Source of the DNA: Linyphia triangularis
Taxonomy: Eukaryota; Arthropoda; Arachnida; Araneae; Linyphiidae
Reading direction: 5' to 3'
NCBI GenBank assembly: GCA_963978545.1
Contig: OZ021723.1
Location: forward strand, 11,206,593 to 11,270,592
DNA length: 64,000 bases
Below the pieces are notes generated by a model. It was given only the letters and a program-made list of their open reading frames with translations, made no database searches and was not told where the DNA came from. This document shows, piece after piece, positions 47,701-59,700 of the stretch (its first letter is position 1; every line of letters starts with the position of its first letter). The translations under genes and the position numbers were made by a program.

Positions 47701-50700
47701 CAAAAAAAACCCCGTCTAAATACCAAATTTCATAATTTTCCAATGAGTGGTTAGTAATTTAAATGACAAAAAAAAAAAAAAAAAAATGATAAATTAATGT
47801 TAAAAAGAAAATTTGTTCTTTTGGCCATAAATTCTTATATAGTTAATATATTTTAGAAATTTTTATTTCAAAGGATAGTTTGTTTAAGGGCTGTCTACTT
47901 TGGACGTATGAAAAAGAACGCTATTTTTAATAATTTTTTTTAAGAATACTGCTATGCTTATTGATATAAAAATTGTAAGGTTTAACAAAAACATTTGTAA
48001 ATTACAATTTTTTTTTTTTTTTTTTTAAATTATTGATTTCAATCCCTTTTTTAGTGAGAAAATGCCAGAGTATCTAACGGAAGAGTACGAAACGCAATGC
48101 TTTAAAATGTAGTGAACAAAAAAAAATCACAAAATGGCAAAAAAAAAAAAACCCAGGAGAAATATAAAATGAATAATACATAAAAAAAAATATATTACAA
48201 TTCAAACAGAAATTGAGAAAAATAAAGAGCAAACCTAAACAAGCTAAGGTTAATGCAACTTACTTCTCGGTATTGTGTTCAGTTTCAGACTCATCGAAAT
48301 CAGGCTTTTGCCTGCGTTTCTCATAGATGAAAATGATTGTGCAAAGCACAGCCACTTCGGCACAGATGCCAAGGAAGGGCCACAAGGCAGCATATTTATC
48401 TGAAAAAGAGGGGGGGGAAAAAGATTGAGAAAAGATTTTGAAATTTTCAATTATATGATAAAAATGTGCAACAATTCCTACTATTTCTTGAGTAAAAATA
48501 ATTTTTTTTTAACTGAAATCATTGTAAGTAGTAATTAAAGCAGGTTAAAAACTAAAGTATGCATTGTGTCCCTGTTTAGTATGATATAAAAATTAACAGC
48601 TTTTATTAAAAGAAATAACCGATATAAATGCAAAGCACCAATCTGGATTTTAATAATTAAAAAAAATGTGGAGAAAAATAGTACGATTCACTGGAAATAG
48701 ATGTTATAGGTTTTAAAATATTCAAATGAGAAATTTAATACATAATTATAAATTAAAATTCCATTTAGATACCCCAATTGAAAAATCAAGGTAATAGCAA
48801 AAAATTAACTGCATTTCAATCCTTTGAGTGCTATCAGCAGCCACCTGAATATTTTCACTCACAAATAATAAAATTGCAATAAATAAGTAAAACAGGCTAG
48901 CAAAAAACTGACTGCATAGACAGTATTTAAGCACAAAAATAAATTAAGCAACATACAAAAAAAAAAAAAAAAAAAATGTGTAAATATAACAAATATGTAA
49001 TTAAAAAAAGTATTAAAATTAATCTTTTGCAAATTTATACATGTACACAATACAAATTAAAAGCAGTGTTGAGCCGAATGAATTTCGAAAAATTTCTTAT
49101 TAAATAGAGGCAAAATAAGAAAATATACAAGCTACAGGATTAAAATTTATAATTTAAAAATCCATCAGATGAATGAAATCTAGGGCTTAGGAACGATAAG
49201 CCCACAGAACCAAACCACAAAATTGCCAATTGAATCTTTTTCATATATTGAAACTATAAATGTTAAGTTCAGTGAGAGAATTCCCATTGAGCAAAACATA
49301 AATAATATAACCCATACATTTTTTTTAATACAAATCTTTTATAAACATTACCAATTTTTATATTCATTAACAAAGAATCGTTTCTGTTGCCAGTGTGTGC
49401 TGGATGTTGGCATCTAATTTTAAATATTAAAGACATCTCTATTAGCAAACAATGCGGTAAACTACTTTTCAAAATTTATTATTAAAAAAGAATGTAAATT
49501 TATACATTCACATTCAAACATCTTTTCTTTATTTTGATTAGAACAATTTTATTATTTATTCATTAAAACAATTTTGGCAACAGGAAAGTTTCTTCAATGA
49601 TTGGTTAAATGCTATTTCATGTCAATTGGATGACAGCAAGTTGGTTTATTAGTATTCCATAAAAGCGACCTTTTTAGTGACAGTAGCAGTCCCCAAATTT
49701 GATAGAATGCATTGTCATTGAATCTATCTACCAAGTTTCAGCTCGATTGGATGATAACAAGGGGAATAATTAGTTAATTAGGCTTTCACAGATTTATCCG
49801 CCACTGACAAACATACATAAAAAAAAATTGAAGATTATATAAAGGATTTAAAAAAAGATAGCATGCTGTGGACTTCTGAATTTCACAGAAAGCAACAAGA
49901 GCTAAAAAAAACATAAAATTTTCAAAAAAGTTCATAAATTAAATAACCTTAAACAATTACACTATATTGAGAAACAAGTGACCCTAATTAAAATCAGTTA
50001 TCTAATATTTTTTAAAGCTACATTGAAAACTCCGGAATCTCGGTCAAAAAAGCTGAAAGAGGTCGTTCAAATATTAAGTAAGCATGTTTTTGGTAATTTT
50101 TGACCCCCCCCCCTCGTCCAGCAAAAATAAGCAAATCGCATGCCCCCCCCCCTCTATAACGTAAGCATACGGTAACCCCCCCCCCCTGATTTTTTGTAAC
50201 GTTAATAATCGAAAAAAAAGTTAGGATTCAATGCAAATAATGAACTTCAACTTAATTTTTTCTAGTTGCCTTTCACAACTCTTCTTCGACTCTTTTTAAC
50301 ACCAACACTTCTAGTTCTTCGTCATTTTTAGAGGCATTTTTAAAATGACGCCATACCTCATTATTTATATCCTGAATATCTTTCAAGGGTTTGTTTGATG
50401 TAGACTTTTTAAAAGCTTCAAACAGCTTTTTATATAAAATTTCACGAAATGAAGACGTATGTTTTTTTTTATTTTTTTTTTTAAAGCAAACAGAAAGCAG
50501 AGCAACTATATTTGCTTAATCTTCAAAAAGTTCAAGAAGGATTGCAGTGGAAAAAGAAACTTGTTCAAAACACAACTCAATTCGGAATCTTGAACCTTAA
50601 ACCAACTACTGTTCCATCTTAGGCGCCCGCCAGTCGCCAAGCGAAACAAAAATTGTCTGTCACACAAGTTAGGTTTAATGTAGGATTCACGTCTCCAAAC

Positions 50701-53700
50701 ACCCAAAAGAGGGGAATCCCCTTTATTCATTTTGAAACTGCAGTATTTTGCATCATCAATGTTTGATTGTAATTGGCTGAAGGCAGAGTAAGTCACTCTT
50801 ATGTGACGTAAGTTTAAATCCCTTAGATCGATTTGAATGGAAAGTCACCTATCCTAGAACTCGGTGTACAAAAGTGAAATTTTTTGCAAGTTTCAATTTT
50901 TTTTAAGAAATAAAGGGATTATTAAATGCTTACGTAAGCATCACTCATACCCCCTCCCCCCCCCTTGTCAGCAAAAATAAGCAAATCGCTACCCCCCCCC
51001 CAGGTGCTTACGTAATATTTGAACGGCCCCAAAGCAGCGTTTGGGCTCAACTGTAAAGTATACTAAAAATTATGAATTTTAGAGAATCAATCCACAAATA
51101 CCTTTAACACGAACTAAAATGGTGTTGTTGGTAGAGCTTATTTCATTTGTTGCAACACAAGTGTATTCTGCACGATCCTCAAACTGAGCATCTTTTATCA
51201 AGAGTTCAATCCCTTCGATTCCTCGTGGATCCGTCTTCACTGACACTCTTGGATTGGACATGTTAAGGGGCTCTTCATCTACAACAACAAAACATGTTAA
51301 TAAATAGAATTAAGCAATAAAAAATTAGTTTCGAAAGTTAATTTTTTGCAGCTATATTAATATTTTGCAGCTAATTATAAGTGCAAACTAAGTTTAATTT
51401 ATTTCAGGGTCTGAATAACATGTTTAATGAAATTTATTGTATTATTAAACAAAAGAGATATAGATAATAAGCAGAATAAAGAATACAAATGTTTTTATGC
51501 AATGCTGTCTCCAAATAGCCTATACAGCAAAAATGTTCTGCCAGCTATTGTCATACTGCAAAAAGGGTAAGAACTAAATATTTTTTAACTAACCTGCTAA
51601 ATTTTCTACAGGAAAATATCTAATATACAGAGTTTTTAGAAGAATTTTATTTATAGTTTCAAAATTGAAATATATTTTATATATAATAACAATCTCTTTA
51701 AGTATCGACATTAATTAAATTCATTCTTTCAAAGCGTGCATTCTATTTTTTAATCTTTCACCGATTCATTCAATAACTTCCCACATTTTCGCTATTCTAT
51801 TCATGCGAGATTTGTTTAGCTCAGCGGGTTTTTTTAACAGCGAGTCCCATAATTAATATTCAGTTTTGTAAGACAATTACATCCAGGGTTCATACTCAAT
51901 ATATGATAGTAAAATTCAGGAGTTACTAAGGAGTTTTTCAGGAGTGAAGTACAGCAAATTCAAGAGTTAACGGGGGAAAATTGCCTTGCCTAATAATATA
52001 GTTATCGCTTTACACGCCTGGTTGTTGAGAAACATTTCATTCTGGGACTATCCGAAGGTTTTTCTTTGCGGCTGTAGTGACAAAGAGCATGCGCAGTAGA
52101 CTATGAAGTACAGTAAGAATTTCGGATTTCAGAGAAGTTTTATCGAGTAAAAAACCGCTACGTTTTAGGTTTTACTAATCTTTTTTATTCTTTGATGATT
52201 ATTTTTAAGGAGATAAAATAAATATCAGGAGTAGAAACACAATTTTCAGGAATTTCATGAGGCGTACAAATCCTGAGCCTGTTAGTTTCACAAACCCATG
52301 GTATTTTAATTTATGATAAGCTCAGCACAATTCTCACAGTTCAATACAATGTTAGTTTACAGTGCTCTTGACAATGATTCCGATTTTATTCGATTGTCAC
52401 TTTCTAAGCCTTAAAAAGCCATGTTTTTAATCCATCTCTTTATCTCCCTAAACTGCTAACTTAGCTCAATAAATGTGTTTGAACCCTATTTAAAACTGAC
52501 TGTTTCCCGACTCGTCACACAACCTAAACTTACAAAATCATGCGAACATTAAATATACGTTACAGCTCGTATGATTAAACTAGATATTATACATAATAAA
52601 TGGTTATTATGTATAATAATTTATTACATATAATATCCAAATTAATCATATTAGCTATATCATATCAGGGTTCCCACTCAAATCACAGAATGAAAATCAA
52701 TGACTTTTAAGGACCTAATTAATATTTTTAAGGACCTTTAAAAATTTGTTTTCAGGCATGTCTGTAAAAAAAAATAAAAAATTATTAAGTATATTCTACC
52801 AAAACAGTTACAAGTTGGCGCATGTGTAATACAAATATGTCAGAAAATTCTGATACAGTGAGGAAAAGTAGCGGACATGCGGGGATAACAAGTCTGAGTT
52901 GCATTTTTATAAATTTTGTAGTTGGTCAACATACACAAAAATTAAGGACTTTTAAGGACCTCTAAGCATTTTAAGTACTTTCAAGGCCTTGAAAACAGGT
53001 TCAAAAATATTAAGCACTTTTAATGACTTTCAATGACCGTGGGAACCCTGCATATACAATTCATATCCTGTTAAGACATTATCCATTTAAAATATCAAAT
53101 TCAATCTAAAGCTTGATGAAAAATACTGGCATTTAATTAACGATGAATGAAACTAATTTAAATTTTAATTATTTAAATATACAACTAATTGTGCAGTAAG
53201 ATTTTTTTCATTAACATGAGTGGCTTGATTAAAATTTCTAGCAAAAGATTGTTAAATACTATGAGGACAAAGCAAGAAATAATTATCAAATGTAAATTAT
53301 TTATAGTGAATAGTATTCACAAAGGCCCTGTTTTTTAGATTAAAATACACACTTTAAAGTAATACAGGTGCATACTCTTAACAATATCAATTGAACTCTA
53401 TCAAATAACACTTAAAGCAGATATTTTTCTATATTGATTACAATACAAAAGGTCGATTGGTTTGTGCACAATAACAAATAAAAAGGCCAGGGCCAACAGC
53501 TTAACATAGATTCCAAACCACAACGAACATCAATGCCTAGCCCGGGATTGGAAACCGGCACCTTTGGCATGTGAAGCCAGAGCGCTAGCTACACAGCCAA
53601 CAGGTGGGCAATACAAAAAGAATTTCAATTCTATTCATAAAAAAAAATTTCATTTTAGTCAGAAAAGTTTCCAAAAATTAGAAGGGAAACGGCAACCAAT

Positions 53701-56700
53701 AAGTTATTATATTTAGCAATTTTACTGAGCTTAGAAAGATATTAAAATTCATACCAGCCAGATAAATCTGGAAACTTAAATAATTTCTAGAGCAAAACTT
53801 CAAAGATCTTTATCAGAACTTTCTAGTAAAAAAGTAATCAACATTTTGCAGCATTTTGTTGGATTACAATTTCTAATACTATAAAAACATTATTTAACTT
53901 GAATAAAAACAGAAACTTAATTTTGTTACACAGCATTCAGAAAACTGGCTTTGTAGAAATTCATTTATTTAAAAAGGTACAAAATTAGCACACTTCTCAA
54001 TTAAAAAATCACAGTAAATCTAAAAATTGCAATTTGTAGAGCAAAATAGCAATTAAAAGGAAACATATCAACAAAGAACTGAATTGCCTTTTCCTGAGAC
54101 CTACCCATATAGCACACATCCTTCCATGTGGTCCCTAGGAAGACATTCGGAGTCCCGGGGATGACTGGGGACCTTTCTGGGAGGATGCGTGTTATATGGG
54201 TAATATAAAAATAATAATTTTTTTCATCACTGCAAAATAAGATAGCTCAGTATGCCCTATATAAAATTATAAACAAGGTTGGAAAAAAAAAAAAAAAAAA
54301 AAAAAAAAGTTTTTTCTAACTCCCCCCCAAAAAGTTTTTTTTGTGTAAACCAAGTTGATTTGGTTTAAACCAGGTGTTTTTTTTTTTGTTTTTTTTTTTA
54401 AAAACTTTTTATAATTACATGCTTACATATTTATAATCAAAATTTGACAAAAACTAGAATAATTTATGTTCAAATAACAATGAATATTCCCTTTGAAAAT
54501 AGTTTAAACTAAGCAAATAAACAATTCTTACTACTTATGAGGACATTCAAATCATATTAAATTTTAATATTTTATTTAGAGGTACAATTTTTTAAATTCA
54601 ATGTATACAATACAATAGTAATTGTACATAATACATGGAGTATTACTCTTCAATTCATCAGATACTTATAATACCTTCAAATAGTCTTTAATTAGAAGAT
54701 TTATTTTAAAATACATTAGAACATAATCTATAGTATTTTTATAATTTTTCATTTAGTGAATTATTTTCTTCAAAAATAATAAGAGAAAAAGTTGAGTTAT
54801 TCAGTTAAAAGTAAAAGTTCTTTACAACATCATATAATTCCGAAAATCTCATTATAAATAAAAGTCCATCTTTAAATTATTCTTTAAAAAAAAAAACAGT
54901 TTTTTTTTTTAGAAAAAACCATTTGGTTTAAACCATGCCAACCCTGATTATAAATAAAAAAAATTATGTATAAATTCCTAGTTCCCGTTTATGGGTTGGC
55001 GCACTTTTGAAAAGTTGGCGACAAAGCCAGAATGTCGCCAATTCGGAATTCCAATATGAAAAATTGAGAAACGAACCAGCTCCATGATTTGTAGTATAGG
55101 AAGGTTGAAGCCAAAGCGCGTCAATAAAAAAAATGGGATTGCCAATTTTAGAACTGTATCGCCTACAAAACAGCGCCAAATCGGCTTGGCGATATTTTAA
55201 CGTCAACTAGGAATAGACCAAATTATGTTTTTCTATAAAATTAAAAAACAAAGATAACAATTCAAAATTCCACTACTACTTAAAATATGCTACAAGATAA
55301 CAAACAAAAAATTTCAATACATTATTTTAAAACAACTCACCTTTAAGCCACTGAAGAGTCGGTGTGGGAGTTCCTTGAGTTACATTACACAACAGCACAA
55401 TATTCTGGTTCTGAACGACATTGCGAGAATTATCCACTGGCGCCAACTTCACAATACCTAAAAACAACATTTGTCAACAAATTGCAACTGTGATAAGGAG
55501 CACAACCAGATGAAGAAAATATGAAACACCACTTACTTCTAACAGAAATTATAGCTTCTTTGTTATCTATCTTGCATGTGTAATTGGCACAATCCGATTC
55601 AATGGTGTTTTTAATGGTAAGCGTGTTATCCAATTCTTTATGAGCACGAGTGTCGTTGTAATTCATCTGTACACCATTCTTCAACCTAAATAGAAGTAAT
55701 AAAGTAAAGGTTTAGGACGCAAAGAAAAAGTTTAGAAATGGATATTTTTTTAACTGAACAAAGTTTAATTTTGGGTATGACACGTCACACACAGTGTAAC
55801 AAGTTGTTAAAGTTAAATAAAAATACATTCAAATAGTCTTTAATTAGAAGATTTATTTTAAAATACATTAGAACATATTCTATCTACAGTATTTTTATAA
55901 TTTTTCATTTAGTGAATTATTTTCTTCAAAACTAATAAGAGAAAAAAGTTGAGTTATTCAGTTAAAAGTAAAAGTTCTTTACAACATCATATAATTCAGA
56001 AAATCTCATTATAAATAAAAGTCCATCTTTAAATTATTCTTTAAAAAAAAAAAACAGTTTTTTTTTTTAGAAAAAACCATTTGGTTTAAACCATGCCAAC
56101 CCTGATTAAAAAAATTATTTCTACCTTATTAAGATATTAAAATAACATCTAATGGATTTCATATTGTAATCATATCACAATTGGAACATTTTATTTGTAT
56201 TAGCTGATTAACATTTGAACAGTTTTATACCTAAAAAAAGGTAGGCAACAATCATCTGTTGTTCAAGAAAATATGCTCCAAGTTTTTCTGGATAGTTCAT
56301 TTTTGTAAAGAGACACGTTTGTGACTCTTAATTAATTAAAATAATTAAAAAACATACCATTGTGTTACTTTAGCTGATGGATTGTCAGTGCTGTTACACT
56401 GCAAAAGTAAGTCATCTCCAACATTTAGGACAATGCCTTTGCCTTGTTGTTCTTCATTTGTAATTATTGCACTTTCTAAAAAAGAAATTAAATATAAGTC
56501 TTTACTTAATACACAGAATATGTCCTGACAATAAATGTGACTTTTTGACTTTTACCATGTAAAAATATGGTTGTACACAATAGGTTTTCATTTCAGAAAA
56601 AGCTTTTAGATGGCCAATACTACACTGAAAGAAATAGAAAAGTAATGTTTGGACTGCTGGATTATGCTTTTTACGACCCCACACTTGAGTTGATATTACA

Positions 56701-59700
56701 AAGAAATGAAACCACTTCAATCAGCAAGAAAACATTATTAGTCATAATGACCCTTGTGGTTTTCTCACTTTTGAAAGCAAAGTTTTAAATTACTGACACT
56801 AGCAAAGATGCATTGAAGAAGAAATATAATGAAATGGCACCCCAGTTCCTTTTTACAAGTAAAAAAAAATCACATCAACTCGACATAGTTGTTTCCTATT
56901 TAATTTGATATGTGTTGACCACTTTTCAAAATCTTATTATTCTACACTACGGTTCATTAGGAATTGAACCTAAGAACTTTTGTATATTAGGCAAAAGTTT
57001 GGCACATTTTTTTTAAAGAAAAGCAGATAAAGTCGCAATTTTCTTTTTCAAAAAATAATAAAATGCGGTAAAATCTTAGATGGGCCCACCTCTTGGCGAC
57101 TTATTTGAAATCTCCCCAAGTTGACTACTGATTGAATATTTGTTATTATTATTATTTTTCAATTAAAAAACGATACTTGAAGGCCAGAAATAATAATATT
57201 TTTTAAAAAAATAACACCATAAAAACCTTTTAAGAGATTACAAGCATAAATGACGGAAACAATCAACCTTTTTACGTCTTTTCCAAAGAAATCCAACTAT
57301 TGCGTATGAATACAGATTAATTAACCAATCGGGTTTCAGAATTTCGTTGCGCATTTCGAATAGTTTTGGCAAGAAAACTTAGGCGAAACGCTGTTGCGAT
57401 CGGACGTTCAAAAAAGGTACTCCACAAGATTCTATACAGTTCTCCTCCATAATCCGTCTAGGTTGCCACATTGGCGACGTTATAGCCATTAGTTTGGCGA
57501 GAATTCAAAATGACGCCAAAAGGTGGGCTGTGCTAAGATCCACCCTAAAATAACAAGTTAACCCTAACTCCTGATGTATATTATAAAATAATTAATACCT
57601 TTCTATTATACAATCATTATGAGCCTTGAGTATTAAGCTGTTTTATATCAAGTATCAACTGGAAAGATAATTTTTAATCTTCAGCTTGTTTATTATTTTA
57701 GGTTAATGACTAATCTTTGAATGACAAAAATGGCGATTTTGCATATTTTATGGCCAAATGTTTGGTCTATTCCTAGTTGACGTTAAAATATCGCCAAGCC
57801 GATTTGGCGCTGTTTTGCAGGCGATACAGTTCTAAATTTGGCAACCCCATTTTTTTTTATAGACGTGCTTTGGCTTTAACCTTTCTGTACCACAAATCAT
57901 GGAGCTGGTTCGTTTCTCAATTTTTCATATTGGAATTCCGAATTGGCGACATTCTGGCTTTGTCGCCAACTTTTTAAAAGTGCACCAACCCATAAACGTG
58001 AACTAGGAATTTACCAAATGTTTTAGCAAAAGAGCTAAATCACAATTTGTAATTTTAGCATTGAAAAAGGTTCTTTAGTATTTTGCCAAAAAAGCGTAAA
58101 CCCTGGACATATGTTTGGCTAGAATCGTTAAAGCAAAAATATAGATTTAACTATCAGTAAAGTAACAAATTTTGGATTTATCCATTTCCATTACACACTT
58201 AATTTAGCAATTCACCTACAATTTTTAAACAAATTTCTGATGTAATATACATTTCTTTAGAATCTTAGCATTTGCAAAAGTGAAAATGAATTGAAGTCAC
58301 AACGCAAGTTGGCGTCTGGGAACTTAAAAACACAATCAAGCGCAGGTCTGCCAACAAATGATTAGGAACAAGCATAGTGAGGGATTATGAATTGTGAGTC
58401 GTGATGATGGCGCCTTTCCAAAATTAGCATTGTCATGTCATTAGTGTTCTGATTAGGGCTGTATGCTTTTTGTTCCAAGTACATAAGGAGGGTTCAAATG
58501 TGTTACATGGTGGCAAAGATAATTCGCCAATCCTTTAAAGCATTAGTGGTTCCACACAGAAACCACTTGGTAAAGTTGGATTGTGTTAACTTGCAGAAAG
58601 TAACTGTTTTCTAACACATCATAAATAATCTATGTAATTTTTCGATTTTGTATGACATGAAACAAAGTGCAATTTTTTTTACGCAGGAAATTTTGATTCA
58701 GATTATGTATGTCATTTGTGTTCAATGTTACTCGCATTGTGGTTTCATAACGTAACCACTTACAAAAACTAAAACAATTTTTTTTATTCTTTCATTTTTC
58801 TGGCCCATTCCAAATGTCATTAAAATCAGAAATAAAATTGAAATTCTTGCTTCAAATGGTTAAGTGTGTGAAATAAACAATAAAGGAAAACTCACGATTT
58901 GAAAATTATCTTTATAATTTTGATTGTAGACGTTTTCTGCACTACATGATTGATTGTAATGGATATTTTTAGACATGATTGATTGCAATGGATATTTTCT
59001 GGACAAGATGATTGATTATATAATGGATATTCTTAGACTACATGATTGATGTACCAAGTTAAGTCAGAATACATAAAGAATACAGTTTTAACTACTATGA
59101 TGAGAGTTAAGGTTTCTACTGCAAAATCATTCAAGCAGAAACTGAACTACAAGTGTCTGAAATGGGTGGCATCTCGTGTATAGTTATTAAATTGTGGACA
59201 AAAAGTTCCTAAGGACCTTTAAGTTTTTACTAAAAAAAGTAGTTCAGCGGCTTTCGGGTGCAATGAGTCGATGGGCGAACTATAAAATTTAGATATAAAT
59301 GCTGAGTAACTAAAATTTCAAGTTCCAGCTGCATACACGAAATTTGTCACTTCATTTCAGGTTTAAAAGATATAACCACCTCTTGAACCTCGGACTAGAT
59401 ACAGGGTTCCCACTCAAATCACAGAATGAAAATCAATGACTTTTCAATGACTTTTAAGTCATTGAAAAGCCTAATTAATGTTTTAAAGGACCTATGAAAA
59501 TTCGTTTTCAGGCATCATATCTATATTTAAATTTTTAATAAAGTATATTCTACCAAAAAAGTTAAAGTTGGTGGATGCGCAATACAAATATGTCGGAAAT
59601 TTTTAATACGGTGCAGATAAGTGGTGGTCACGAGGGGATAGCAAGTCCGAGTTGTATTTTTATAAATTTTGCAGTTGGACAACATCTGTAAAAATTAAGG

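Noticed and set aside
50506..50796. 96-codon minus-strand frame
   Set aside because: Lies within a TIR element, and no transposase motif is visible.
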